From Pedobacter sp. KBW06 (lineage in GTDB: Bacteria; Bacteroidota; Bacteroidia; Sphingobacteriales; Sphingobacteriaceae): a DNA stretch of 64,000 bases. The notes beneath the pieces were generated by a model. The model was not told where the DNA came from. It did no database searches and saw only the letters and a list, made by a program, of their open reading frames with translations. Below, piece after piece: positions 35,815 to 45,114 of the stretch (position 1 is its first letter; each line of letters starts with the position of its first letter). The stretch is taken from positions 222,853-286,852 of the forward strand of contig NZ_QAJL01000005.1 in assembly GCF_003852525.1 (NCBI RefSeq). The letters run 5' to 3'. The position numbers and the translations under genes are program-made.

Positions 35815-38800
35815 ATGTCAGTCCTCCAAGATAAATACACCGGCATTTTCGAAGCACTGCTAAATCCCGCCAGCCTGGAAGAAAAAGAACGGATCCCTGG
35901 TTCTGTATCTTATAAGCATATAGTTGACAATTCAAAGGATCCTTTGTTGAAATTGCATAATTTCATCCTTTCTGAAGAATTTATAGCCTATCAGGAAGAG
36001 AAGTTAAAACTTTTACTGGGCATCTTTATTTTTCGAAATCCATTTGACCTCAAAGGAGGGCCGTTTTACTTATTGGGTAACAGGGATGCATTTCAGCATA
36101 CCCAGGAAAAACCCTCTTTTATCCTTCAGCCACATTACTATGAGCTTGAGGATAATCAGCAAAAATACAAGCCGGAACCGCTGGAATTTATTGACAAATT
36201 CCTGAAAGTAAACCTGGACGATCGGTCACGCTTTCCGGCTACCTCGCAGGACTTTTTTATTCACATCAATGATCCTGCTAGACTGAGCCGGTTTGAGCGG
36301 GAAAATGAACTGTATTATGTTCCGAGCGGGGAATTCGATTTTTGCCTCCTGCAGTGGCTGGTATTACTGATTCGTAGAAGCAATGAAGGAAGTCCCGTAA
36401 ATCTTACTACCCGGTACGATATCAGAAGTTTGCTAATTGAAGAATGTCCCAAAGAATTGGAGGTCGACTTTTTTTTCAAAGAACAACCAGTAACCTTAGG
36501 CATCTGGATGGATAGATTCGGCATTACTGACAATGGTAATTTAACCGAACGAGGTGAGGCTATGTTTTACTGGCTGCAAAAACTCCTGACGAAGGATACG
36601 GAGGATGCCCTGTTTACCGTAAATGCTGATTTTAAAAAAGCTTACCTGTTGATCAAGCCAGACCATAAAGTGAACGATATAGAAGGGCTGTTCAGCCTGT
36701 TGAATAAATATGAAAGCACCGGTACTTCATTTGACGAACTGTTAGAAGATTTCGTTAGAGACTGCCGGTTTAGACTTCCCGTGCATTTCATTATGAGGTA
36801 CAGCAAAAGAGATGGGAAAGTTGAAACTGCATGCAGGGGATTATTTGCATTTACTGCATTCAAACAACGTTTACTTGACGATAATAGCTATTCTAAGAAA
36901 GCACGGTTATATGAAAATGTAGGCTATTTTTTGGGCTTGTTTCGGGATGCTACTGCAGAAGGAAGGAATTACGCCACGATGGGTGAATGTCCTGAAGCAC
37001 ACAGCGAATTTAAAAGCTTACTTAGTAACTATAAGTTGATGGTCAAGATTTTAGGGGAGATAGAATTTAGGGAAATCTACAATCAAAACGTATTGCAAAA
37101 GCAATTTCATGACCTAAGTAATGAAGCCCGGCAATCCGCAATAGCATCCGTTTTAGCCAGATCGTTAAGTCATTACCATGGCAGTCACATTTTGCCGGAT
37201 ATCAGAAATTATTTTAAAAAATTAAAAACATTTGATGATTCCGGCCGCGGATATATCGTTACATTTCTGGATTTTCTGCAAAACCGGATGGAGCTCATCG
37301 CTGATATCACTTTATCAGAAAGTTCGAGGTCTGCATTTGCATTTGTCTTGGAAACGGACCTGTTGAAACCATTTCAAGAGTATCTTCACGGAGCGGGGCT
37401 TGGCTTGTTTGATGCTTTTCACACAAAAGAGCAAAGTGGTGTTGCCATTAAGATATTTTATCAATCTAACAAAAACCCTGTTTTGATTCCGGGAGGTCAG
37501 CTGGGGATTTCCGCGCTTTATCTTATTATGGAGAATATCCTCCGGAACTACTATAAGCATGCCAACAAAGTAGCTTCCCGAAGATATAAATTCAATCTGG
37601 AAATCACTGAACCAGAGCAAGAGGCACTCAGAAAATCCTATTGGTGTATTGATTTCTGTGACCTTCATGGTGGGATAAACGAATTAAGAAGAGCAGATAT
37701 CGACGGTTCAGGGGAATTTAGTCTGATACAGCAGTTGCAATCTTACATTGACCAGCCGGTTATTGATCATACAGGACGACTTCGGACAACCGGGCTCGGT
37801 TTTATTGAAATGAAGGCGGCAGCCTGCTTTCTGATCAACTATCCCCTGATTAACCTGGATTCCGATCCCGGCTCCAAACAATTTCCCGCAAAATTACTGG
37901 AGGTTGGTTATTATAATTTCGACGCACAGAGTAAAAAAATGAAACGCTTCTCAAGCCCCGAAGAAGCTTCAGATGAGATGCAATACAATTTAGGTTTTCG
38001 CTTTTACCTTAAAAAAGTAAAGAATCTCTTAATTGATACAAACGTGTTTAACAAAAACCCAGAAATCCGAAATTCCAAAGGTGGTATATCGCCAAGGTTT
38101 TACGGCTATGACCAAAGAGATGACATCCCATTGGAACGTACCGACCATGAGATTTTGGTGACCAACAAAAAGCTGCCGGCAACCAATCAGCGGGTCGTAA
38201 GGACACTACTCGATCAAAACATGGAATACGGGGCTTTGATGGAACATTGTTGGAAATTGTATACAGATCAATTGTCTCCTAAACCCCTGAAAGTTTTTTT
38301 TCAACTGCCAGTCAAGACTACCTTATCGGGAAATCAGGTTAACGTAGTGGTAGATGACCATGGAAGAAGCTTCGCGAACTCGGGAATGGAAGACATAAAG
38401 TCAGCTGGCTATGATGCGTATTTTGTACAGTCGAGCGATATGCCAACATTTCCGCAAACGGTGCTTACCTGTAGTTCCTTTGGGGGCGAGAATAAATGTC
38501 TGCTCCCTTTCCGGCTTAAGGAGACCGCATTAATAAAGGTTTCCGTATTCGACGAACGGATTCAGAACAACTCTGGTAAAGTTTGGAAAAACCAACCAAA
38601 CCTAACTTTACGTGACATTCATGAACTTGGCGGAATATACATTCCTGTCAAACCGCACTGGAGAAAAATGAAATATGAGATGGACGCGATAGATCTTGAC
38701 CAGATAGATGCCAGATATAAAGACCGGTTTCGTGATTTATTCGAAAGCAGAATGATCAAAGACGACTATGTCATCATTCATTACTCATTATTTGAGAAAA

Positions 38801-39003
38801 TTATCCCCGAAAAAATAAATATAAGAGACTATATGAAGATGCTTACCGAAACTTATCCTAACAAACTCGTTTTTTGTTCAGGAAGCGTACGTAAAGATTT
38901 AAACATCAAAAATCATTTATTCATTAACCTTTCCACGCTACAAAGGGTACTGATCAACAGACCTTCTAAATACGAATTGGTAAATACTTTAAAATTGTTA
39001 TAA
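35815..39003 (+). CDS. Large histidine-kinase-like ATPase
   Basis: 1062 residues from the ATG at 35815, one base after the previous stop; a longer reading from 35758 overlaps the methyltransferase. There is no membrane helix, so it is cytoplasmic. A long N-terminal part (1-430) is unassigned. ARSLSHYHGSHILPDIRNYF (448-467) resembles a DHp phospho-acceptor helix, with His453. A GHKL ATPase follows: N-box ENILRNYYKHA (573-583), DLHGG (616-620), TTGLGFIEMKAA (658-669). The last about 340 residues form an alpha/beta pattern (IKVSVFDERIQ, DDYVIIHYSLFEKI, NKLVFCSGSV) suggestive of a Rossmann or receiver-like fold. It probably phosphorylates the receiver protein two genes on. It could instead be a non-phosphotransferring GHKL switch. 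Confidence 0.65.
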   Translation: MSVLQDKYTGIFEALLNPASLEEKERIPGSVSYKHIVDNSKDPLLKLHNFILSEEFIAYQEEKLKLLLGIFIFRNPFDLKGGPFYLLGNRDAFQHTQEKPSFILQPHYYELEDNQQKYKPEPLEFIDKFLKVNLDDRSRFPATSQDFFIHINDPARLSRFERENELYYVPSGEFDFCLLQWLVLLIRRSNEGSPVNLTTRYDIRSLLIEECPKELEVDFFFKEQPVTLGIWMDRFGITDNGNLTERGEAMFYWLQKLLTKDTEDALFTVNADFKKAYLLIKPDHKVNDIEGLFSLLNKYESTGTSFDELLEDFVRDCRFRLPVHFIMRYSKRDGKVETACRGLFAFTAFKQRLLDDNSYSKKARLYENVGYFLGLFRDATAEGRNYATMGECPEAHSEFKSLLSNYKLMVKILGEIEFREIYNQNVLQKQFHDLSNEARQSAIASVLARSLSHYHGSHILPDIRNYFKKLKTFDDSGRGYIVTFLDFLQNRMELIADITLSESSRSAFAFVLETDLLKPFQEYLHGAGLGLFDAFHTKEQSGVAIKIFYQSNKNPVLIPGGQLGISALYLIMENILRNYYKHANKVASRRYKFNLEITEPEQEALRKSYWCIDFCDLHGGINELRRADIDGSGEFSLIQQLQSYIDQPVIDHTGRLRTTGLGFIEMKAAACFLINYPLINLDSDPGSKQFPAKLLEVGYYNFDAQSKKMKRFSSPEEASDEMQYNLGFRFYLKKVKNLLIDTNVFNKNPEIRNSKGGISPRFYGYDQRDDIPLERTDHEILVTNKKLPATNQRVVRTLLDQNMEYGALMEHCWKLYTDQLSPKPLKVFFQLPVKTTLSGNQVNVVVDDHGRSFANSGMEDIKSAGYDAYFVQSSDMPTFPQTVLTCSSFGGENKCLLPFRLKETALIKVSVFDERIQNNSGKVWKNQPNLTLRDIHELGGIYIPVKPHWRKMKYEMDAIDLDQIDARYKDRFRDLFESRMIKDDYVIIHYSLFEKIIPEKINIRDYMKMLTETYPNKLVFCSGSVRKDLNIKNHLFINLSTLQRVLINRPSKYELVNTLKLL

Positions 39004-39004
39004 T

Positions 39005-39727
39005 ATGGATGAAACAGTTGTTATTTTACTAAATAGAGGTGCGCCGATATTTTATCCTAAAAATTTGGAAATTGTCAGGGATTCCAATTTTTTCCAAAAT
39101 GGTTTCGTTTTCTGTTTGTTTAAGGCTAATGGAGAAGATCCCATACTGTATAACGAGGATTCTGATCATGAAGATTATCTTCCCGAGACGATTTCGGATG
39201 GCCTGCTGCTTGTTTACGATGGAATTGACGAAGGGGCAATCGATCGTACTGATATTTGCCGGACATTGAGACAGGCAATTTCCAAAACGGCGAAGATTTG
39301 TATATGTTGTCATGCCAACGAGGAAAGCATGCCTGAATGGGAAACGGTTTTCACAAAGCGATTTGGAAATCAAATCGCCGATTGGGTACCTTTCAATAAT
39401 CACATTGCTGATCGAAGATCTGAAATTATACATCGTTTCCTAAGCAGGGAGCTAAGGCTGGATCAATTGATAGCAGAACTATTCAATAGCCGAACAAATA
39501 TTGAGAGATCGAAATTTATCAATATTTTAAAACTAGTGGCTTTAGAAGCCAAACCACTATTGGATACTTCCGGGATACATAAACATATTCTGTCAGGCAA
39601 CTATTTATCAGTTGCTCAAAAGAATGAGCTTAATGGAATTTTGACCAACATTCAACTTGAACCTGGTAGTGACCGCCAATGGCAGTATTTGTTTAATTAT
39701 CTGGATAAACTCTCTGAATTAAAATGA
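39005..39727 (+). CDS. Unassigned protein of the kinase operon
   Basis: 240 residues, cytoplasmic, starting 1 base after the kinase-like stop. The first half has alternating strands and helices (VVILLNRGAP, GLLLVYDGID, AKICICCHANEE) and the second half is helical. The strand order and acidic turn (YDGID) hint at a doubly wound alpha/beta domain. I do not recognise a family. Its place between a kinase-like ATPase and a receiver protein suggests an intermediate in the same signalling chain. Confidence 0.6.
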   Translation: MDETVVILLNRGAPIFYPKNLEIVRDSNFFQNGFVFCLFKANGEDPILYNEDSDHEDYLPETISDGLLLVYDGIDEGAIDRTDICRTLRQAISKTAKICICCHANEESMPEWETVFTKRFGNQIADWVPFNNHIADRRSEIIHRFLSRELRLDQLIAELFNSRTNIERSKFINILKLVALEAKPLLDTSGIHKHILSGNYLSVAQKNELNGILTNIQLEPGSDRQWQYLFNYLDKLSELK

Positions 39728-39735
39728 TTTAATTT

Positions 39736-41745
39736 ATGAAAACACTTATCATCACCAATGAATATATTGCCGAGGCAATTAGTGTTCCTATTCAACTGGA
39801 ATTAGAAAGAGGTAAAGTGAAGAAACCCGGTATTGAGCTGGTCAGATCCTTAGGGGAATTAAAATTATACAACATAACAGATAACCTTCCTGATTTGATC
39901 TTTATCTTATCAGAACTATACTGGACAGAAAACAAATTAGAATTTAATGGTTACGACATTGCAGAGAAGATCATGCTGGATGTTTCAGGTGACTACACAC
40001 CTAACATTCAATTCGTGTCTGTCGACAATCAGGAAATATTGTATAAAAGGAAATATAAATCCGCATTTGCCAATAGCTTCATAGCCGCTTTTCGGCACCA
40101 TGATCTGCGGGATTTTCAGCCAAATATTGATCGCTTTAACAAGCGAAAATGGTCTTACCTAAAAAAATACCTGTTGACAACATCAGGAATTCTGGATGTT
40201 TTACTTCATGACCTGGAAAATTTAATCAAAATAGAATATGAGACCCAGTTAAAAAAAATACGTGGAATAGTAGAACGTTTTCTGGGGATAACTGAGATTG
40301 CCGGTGCTGATATTTTAGCTTATTGTGGATCTTTTCAGGTTCAGGAGATGACTCCTGTTCTCTTGACAAAGTTCCTGAAAGATTTACAGCAACTCACCGT
40401 GGAACGGCTTACCGCAATCAATAACACCGTGGTGTATAAACAAAAAGAAACCAAGGCCAAAAAAAGATTACTCTTGCTGGAAGATGAACGCGAAACGTTA
40501 AGTAAACTTTCGGAATTGTTTACTCCCTATTATGAGGTGGTACCAATAACCGATGGTGCAGAAGCGCTTGAAGAACTTAAAATTGGAGGCCATTTATATG
40601 ATGGCCTTATTTGTGATTTACTTTTGCTGCAGGAAGGAACCATGCTTTGGCAGCCGGTACAAGGTATCGAGGTATTGGACTATGCCCGTGAAAATCGCCC
40701 GCATATTATGGTTAAAGTCATTACCAACCTTACCCGAAAAGGGGTTAGGGAATTATTGCCCGATCTAAACTACGTAGATATCCTGCACAAATCTCTGATT
40801 GAAAACTTCGGAATGGAACAGTTGATGCCGGATTTACTATCGAGACTGGATCAGGGAATTCGTAAGCAAAGCATATTCAGAAGACATCCGGGCCCTGATA
40901 AAGCGGTTTGGAATGCGAAAGATGGCAGATTGATCATCTATTATTTCGAGCTGGAGAAAACACAACCGGAAGTTTTCAGAGAAATGTGGAATGACGTTTA
41001 TCAAATTGTTGAATCTTGCAGGAATGATCCGGACTCCGGAACTATAAACGGAAGTTTTGGAAAAACGGAGAATATCAAAGGCCGTCACGAAATATCTTTT
41101 TTAAAGCTGTTATTGATCAACCGGCTGATGCTGATTTCTCAGTATGCCAATAATCAACGCGTTACCTATAAGGATGCGCATCATCCTAAGAAGTCCTATA
41201 TAGATTTTCCTTTTTGGAAGACTAAGCCAATGTCTGATGCCACTTCATATTGTTCTGTTCTTGGTTTTAGCACAAAGTATACGGAACCTAAAAAGCCTAA
41301 ATCAACAGACGAGAAAATATATTTTACCTTGGAATACAACGAACTGTTTGATATGGAGGTGGAGTGGATCAAACGACATCCAGATCTGCGCGAAGAAAGG
41401 TTTGAATCATTTTTTGAAGAGAACCAACACTTCTGCAACTTATTATATGGCATCCTCTGTAACGTTATCGAAGAAACCGAAAATAGAAAACGTTTTTTTA
41501 AAAATGATTATACGCAGGTCGTCAGTAATGCCTTTGAATTTGATGAAAAATCAGCTTTAAAAGTAATTTCCTTGCTGGCTTCGGAAGCAAGAATGAACAG
41601 CAACAGCGAGTTGCGTAAAGATATCTATCAGCATTTATCCGATTTTAAAATCGATGACGACGCTAATTTGAGGGCCGACTATAAATCACTGTCTCAGGAG
41701 TTAAAAAAACACATTGAAGAGATATTGCAGAAATTCGGTGGTTAA
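39736..41745 (+). CDS. Response-regulator-like protein with internal receiver domain
   Basis: 669 residues. The receiver domain lies in the middle (about 243-365): acidic pocket E249/D250/E251 in LLEDE, phospho-acceptor Asp294 in LICDLLLL, Thr330 in KVITN and Lys352 in ILHKS. These are the required residues. The N-terminal about 130 residues have a similar strand pattern (KTLIITNE, PDLIFILSELYW, NIQFVSVD) and may be a second, degenerate receiver. The C-terminal 300 residues are unassigned and contain no DNA-binding motif I can see. It probably receives phosphate from the 35815 protein. A strong terminator follows its stop. Confidence 0.75.
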   Translation: MKTLIITNEYIAEAISVPIQLELERGKVKKPGIELVRSLGELKLYNITDNLPDLIFILSELYWTENKLEFNGYDIAEKIMLDVSGDYTPNIQFVSVDNQEILYKRKYKSAFANSFIAAFRHHDLRDFQPNIDRFNKRKWSYLKKYLLTTSGILDVLLHDLENLIKIEYETQLKKIRGIVERFLGITEIAGADILAYCGSFQVQEMTPVLLTKFLKDLQQLTVERLTAINNTVVYKQKETKAKKRLLLLEDERETLSKLSELFTPYYEVVPITDGAEALEELKIGGHLYDGLICDLLLLQEGTMLWQPVQGIEVLDYARENRPHIMVKVITNLTRKGVRELLPDLNYVDILHKSLIENFGMEQLMPDLLSRLDQGIRKQSIFRRHPGPDKAVWNAKDGRLIIYYFELEKTQPEVFREMWNDVYQIVESCRNDPDSGTINGSFGKTENIKGRHEISFLKLLLINRLMLISQYANNQRVTYKDAHHPKKSYIDFPFWKTKPMSDATSYCSVLGFSTKYTEPKKPKSTDEKIYFTLEYNELFDMEVEWIKRHPDLREERFESFFEENQHFCNLLYGILCNVIEETENRKRFFKNDYTQVVSNAFEFDEKSALKVISLLASEARMNSNSELRKDIYQHLSDFKIDDDANLRADYKSLSQELKKHIEEILQKFGG

Positions 41746-41783
41746 AAACGGAAAACAAGGGTAAATAATTTATATACTTTTTT

Positions 41784-41821
41784 TGCCTCTATATCAATCA
41801 GGATATAGAGGCATTTTTTTT
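41784..41821 (+). terminator. Strong intrinsic terminator ending the kinase operon
   Basis: A perfect 12-bp stem (TGCCTCTATATC, 41784-41795, with GATATAGAGGCA, 41802-41813), a 6-base loop and eight T. It separates the signalling operon from the amino-acid operon. Confidence 0.9.
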
Positions 41822-41846
41822 ATGCCTGTACATCAGATCTGAAATA

Positions 41847-41890
41847 CGAGGTAAACTCCTTCCTCGCATTTTGGGAAGAGAGGAAAGGAG
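41847..41890 (+). promoter_or_regulatory. Leader with two mutually exclusive hairpins
   Basis: CGAGG (41847-41851) can pair with CCTCG (41862-41866). Alternatively CTCCTTCCTC (41856-41865) can pair with GAGGAAAGGAG (41880-41890; one bulged A). The pairings exclude each other. Placed just before the 2OG oxygenase gene, this could be a switch, but it may also be chance purine/pyrimidine complementarity. Confidence 0.3.
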
Positions 41891-41918
41891 GAGGGTGTAA
41901 CAGTTAATTTTTTTCAAA

Positions 41919-42737
41919 ATGAAAAAAGGAAGTAAAAAAAGCAATGACCTGGTTAAGACCAGCCTGCAGGAAGTAAAAGTAAAAAAAATAGACTTCAGTT
42001 CTTCTGAACTGAACGAAGCTGTCTTTCGGCTGATCAATGGCAATTTGATGGCATTGGAAATCTCAAATTTTGCAAGCCCGGAGTCTTGCAGGGAGCTGGT
42101 AAATACGGTTCAACGTTACCCGCTGGATACGACTTATCTCCATAACCAGGCGGCTAAGGTGCTCGAGAGTCAACATAATCGCCAGGACAGGCCTGATGAT
42201 TATTTTGCCGGTGCAGCTACTCATCCTTTGCTAAAGGAAGATGCACTTTTACAAGGGATAGATGCCATCATCAACCTGTTGAAATCGAGTGGGAAGCAGG
42301 TAAGCGTTGCTTACGAACCTAACAGGAAACAGTCTTATTGCCCGGCAATCATCCGTGAATTTTTGTCTTCATTAAAGTTACATAATGACTTGGCTTATCG
42401 CGAAGCGGCGAATTGGGTGCCGATCCGGGACGTAAAAAGGCAGTATGCTTTTGTGCTGAAATTAACCAGCTGTATTGGAGGAACTACGCGCTGGTTCCCA
42501 CGCCAGTGGAAGACAGAAGACGAACAGTACTTCAATCAGGAAGACGGCTACTCTTATGATGAAGTAGTGGTAGAGGATTATCCGGAAGTAATCTTTAAAG
42601 GTGAAATCGGTACACTGATCCTGTTTGACTGTACCTGCTTCCATGCCGTGGAGCCTGTTGTGGAAGGCAGAAGGTACACTTTAGGGGGCTTTGTAGGCCA
42701 CCTGGAAGAAAGCGATCAATTGATTATCTGGTCATAA
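41919..42737 (+). CDS. Fe(II)/2-oxoglutarate-dependent oxygenase
   Basis: 272 residues. The metal triad is visible: HxD as His155-Asn-Asp157 in LKLHNDLAY and the distal His242 in CTCFHAVEPV. Arg251/Arg252 in GRRYTLGGF is placed to bind 2-oxoglutarate. GTLILFDCTCFH forms the strand typical of the prolyl-hydroxylase-like double-stranded helix. The Asp of HxD is retained, so hydroxylation rather than halogenation is expected. It is the first gene of an operon with PLP enzymes of the serine/cysteine family; the next gene starts 17 bases on. The substrate is probably an amino acid or its conjugate (inference). Confidence 0.8.
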   Translation: MKKGSKKSNDLVKTSLQEVKVKKIDFSSSELNEAVFRLINGNLMALEISNFASPESCRELVNTVQRYPLDTTYLHNQAAKVLESQHNRQDRPDDYFAGAATHPLLKEDALLQGIDAIINLLKSSGKQVSVAYEPNRKQSYCPAIIREFLSSLKLHNDLAYREAANWVPIRDVKRQYAFVLKLTSCIGGTTRWFPRQWKTEDEQYFNQEDGYSYDEVVVEDYPEVIFKGEIGTLILFDCTCFHAVEPVVEGRRYTLGGFVGHLEESDQLIIWS

Positions 42738-42754
42738 TTTAAAGATGTAAACCC

Positions 42755-43666
42755 ATGAAAACACAAATCACACCGATAGTTAAACTTAAAAGTTCCCGCT
42801 TTGCCCATAAAAACATATGGGTGAAGCTGGAATACTTCCAGGATGGAGGGACTATCAAAATGAGAGTAGCCACAGAGGCCATCAAACAAGCCGAAAGAAT
42901 TGGGGCATTGACACCTTTTAAAGGCAACACCATTATTGAAGCAAGCGGAGGAAGTATGGGCGTGTCGTTAGCTATTCTCGCCGCCAGAAGGGGCTATAAA
43001 TTAAAGCTGGTGCTGCCAGACAACTACAATCCGGAACGGATCAGGCAGCTGCCCGTTTATGGTGCCGAAGTGCTGTTAAGCGATCATACCTTAGGCAATG
43101 ACAGCCATTTTAAAATGGCTGCCACTATCCAGCGCATTCCGGGGCATTATTACGTTGACCAGCTGAACAATCCGGCAAATCCTTTGGCCCATTACCTGAC
43201 TACAGGTAAGGAGATCATCAGGCAGCTGAAATCTCCGGATTATTTTGTTTCCGTGGTTGGTTCGGGCGGGACACTGAGCGGCACAGGTACCCGCATCAGG
43301 GAAGCATACCCTGAAGTTAAAATTGTGGCGGTCCAGCCGGAAGGCTGTGACATCCTGAAGGGCACAGCAATAGTTCACAAGATCCAGGGAACTGCAGTGG
43401 GACTGATCCCCGGCGTCTTCTCGCGCGAAATTGTCGATGAGGTGATCAGCATAAATTATGAGGAAGCGATGGAGCTGGGGCATTACCTGGTTAGAAAAGA
43501 GGGGCTTTTTCTGGGGATCTCGGCTTGTGCAAATGTTCTTGCCGCTGAAAAACTCTCTGAACAAGTTGGATATGATAAGAGAATGATCACCATGGCACCT
43601 GATGGCGGCCAGATCTATTTATCTAATTATTTAAATCAAAAAAATGCACATTATGGAAACTATTAA
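42755..43666 (+). CDS. Cysteine-synthase-like PLP enzyme (divergent)
   Basis: 303 residues, the usual length of OASS/cystathionine-beta-synthase-fold enzymes. PLP lysine K35 is in QDGGTIKMR (family: GGSVKDR), and the phosphate-binding loop is GSGGTLSGTG (about 168-177). The substrate-binding loop reads EASGGSMG instead of the family's T-S-G-N-T-G. That change, also seen in relatives such as diaminopropionate or O-ureidoserine synthases to varying degree, suggests a nucleophile other than sulfide. It would add a group to the beta carbon of activated serine. The serine acetyltransferase encoded two genes on would supply O-acetylserine. Its 3' end overlaps the AlaX gene. Confidence 0.82.
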   Translation: MKTQITPIVKLKSSRFAHKNIWVKLEYFQDGGTIKMRVATEAIKQAERIGALTPFKGNTIIEASGGSMGVSLAILAARRGYKLKLVLPDNYNPERIRQLPVYGAEVLLSDHTLGNDSHFKMAATIQRIPGHYYVDQLNNPANPLAHYLTTGKEIIRQLKSPDYFVSVVGSGGTLSGTGTRIREAYPEVKIVAVQPEGCDILKGTAIVHKIQGTAVGLIPGVFSREIVDEVISINYEEAMELGHYLVRKEGLFLGISACANVLAAEKLSEQVGYDKRMITMAPDGGQIYLSNYLNQKNAHYGNY

Positions 43667-44408
43667 ATTACACCACCTTCATCCTTTCCTGCTTTCGAAC
43701 GAAGCTGAAGTGATTCACATTGATCAGATAAGGGGTCTCGTTCTGGACCAAAGCGTAGCATATGCCGAATCCGGCGGCCAGCTAGGCGATCAGGGTAAAA
43801 TTAGCTTTAAAAACGGCAATACGAACAAAGAACTGCCTTTTCATGATACCCAAAAAGGAGAGGGGAGATTATTGCTTTTGAAAGATTTTCCGGCGATACC
43901 TGTTCAAACGCCAACTTACCATCAGCTTAGTCCGGAACACCTGTCTAAATTCTACGTTGGGCAGAAAGTAAAAGTGCAGGTAGACTTTCAGAGAAGGCTT
44001 TTGCTGACCATCTCCCATAGTGGAATCCATTTGGTTTTGATGGGTTTAGAAGCAAAATATCCAGGTCTCTATTCTGCTATCAGGGGATGCAGTATTAAAC
44101 CTGAAGGGGCGAGGCTTGACTTTTCCACCGATCAGAAATTTACGGATGAAGATGTATGTTTTGTACAGGATTTTGTGCAGAACCAAATCCTGCTCAATAA
44201 ACAAATGTTTGTTTATCAGCATGCTGCCGAACCCGAAGCCTGGTTTTGGCAAATGGATGATTACATCATCCCTTGTGGCGGATGCCATTTGACAGAAACG
44301 GGCTATATCGGTACTGTCAGTGTTAAAAAGAAGAGCCTCGGCAGGTCAATGCAGCGCATCTCATTTACATTTAAAGACTATCAAATTCCAGAATTTTATG
44401 AAATATAG
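43644..44408 (+). CDS. AlaX-type alanyl-tRNA editing protein
   Basis: 254 residues, free-standing, with no AlaRS catalytic domain. It has the AlaRS editing-domain signatures YAESGGQLGDQG (40-51), zinc ligands HSGIH (His125, His129) and CGGCH (Cys211, His215), then LTETGYIG. Such proteins deacylate tRNA-Ala misloaded with serine or similar small amino acids. A second ATG at 43653 is possible. It is embedded between a cysteine-synthase-like gene (23-base overlap) and a serine acetyltransferase gene (11-base overlap). Protection against a serine- or alanine-like amino acid made by the operon is a strong contextual inference. Confidence 0.88.
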   Translation: MHIMETIKLHHLHPFLLSNEAEVIHIDQIRGLVLDQSVAYAESGGQLGDQGKISFKNGNTNKELPFHDTQKGEGRLLLLKDFPAIPVQTPTYHQLSPEHLSKFYVGQKVKVQVDFQRRLLLTISHSGIHLVLMGLEAKYPGLYSAIRGCSIKPEGARLDFSTDQKFTDEDVCFVQDFVQNQILLNKQMFVYQHAAEPEAWFWQMDDYIIPCGGCHLTETGYIGTVSVKKKSLGRSMQRISFTFKDYQIPEFYEI

Positions 44409-45072
44409 CCACAGTTTAACAAAAATGGTTAACGGCCTGATCAGGACAATACCTGGCCAGAGGTCTAACCAGATATTTAGAAGAAAGGATGTAGCCTTCA
44501 TTAAAGCTCAGATTGTTGAAGATCTGGATTTTTATGTAAAATGCGATCCTGCGGCACGCAATTCTCCCGAGCTGGTTCAGAATGCCTACCTCTCTTTTCA
44601 GGCGGTGGCCACCTACAGAATTGCACACCATCTGGTGAAGATTGCAGCAGCGCAAAATGACGACAGGCTTTTTCAGTATGCCAGGTATTTATCGGAGAAG
44701 GCAAAAGTGATGACCGGGGTGGAGATTCATCCATCCGCTGAGATTAAAACGCCTTTTATGATCGACCATGGCTGGGGAACAGTAATAGGCGAAACTGCCG
44801 AAATTGGTTCAAGGTGCTGTCTCCTTAACGGAGTTGTACTTGGTGCCCGGGGGATCGCAGGAAATGGTAATGGTAAAAGGCATCCCACTTTAGGAAATGA
44901 CGTCCAGGTAGGCGCCTTTACCGAAATACTTGGCAACATACATATCGGAAACCGGGTAGTGATCGGTCCCCGGTTAAAAATAACTGCAGCTGTTCCGGAA
45001 GATGCAGTACTGATCAGAAAGACAGAGTATTGGATCTTGCGAACCCTGGACTCGAATCCGTATTCTTTGTAA
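44398..45072 (+). CDS. cysE: Serine O-acetyltransferase
   Basis: 224 residues from the ATG at 44398, inside the end of the AlaX gene; a longer reading from 44320 lies wholly in that gene. The N-terminal helical part is followed by a left-handed beta helix of hexapeptide repeats with the SAT signature: VMTGVEIHPSAEI, FMIDHGWGTVIGETAEIG (catalytic Asp-His pair), KRHPTLGNDVQVGA, GNRVVIGP. It makes O-acetylserine from serine and acetyl-CoA, the donor used by the neighbouring CysK-like enzyme. The symbol is given by family; a pathway-specific copy is likely. Confidence 0.88.
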   Translation: MKYSHSLTKMVNGLIRTIPGQRSNQIFRRKDVAFIKAQIVEDLDFYVKCDPAARNSPELVQNAYLSFQAVATYRIAHHLVKIAAAQNDDRLFQYARYLSEKAKVMTGVEIHPSAEIKTPFMIDHGWGTVIGETAEIGSRCCLLNGVVLGARGIAGNGNGKRHPTLGNDVQVGAFTEILGNIHIGNRVVIGPRLKITAAVPEDAVLIRKTEYWILRTLDSNPYSL

Positions 45073-45114
45073 GCAGGTGATGAACATTGGAAGAACCATT
45101 TTAACAGCAAAAAG

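Noticed and set aside
43644..44408. Fragment of an alanyl-tRNA synthetase
   Set aside because: All four zinc ligands and the full editing domain are present and the gene is tightly placed in an operon, so it is a free-standing AlaX protein.
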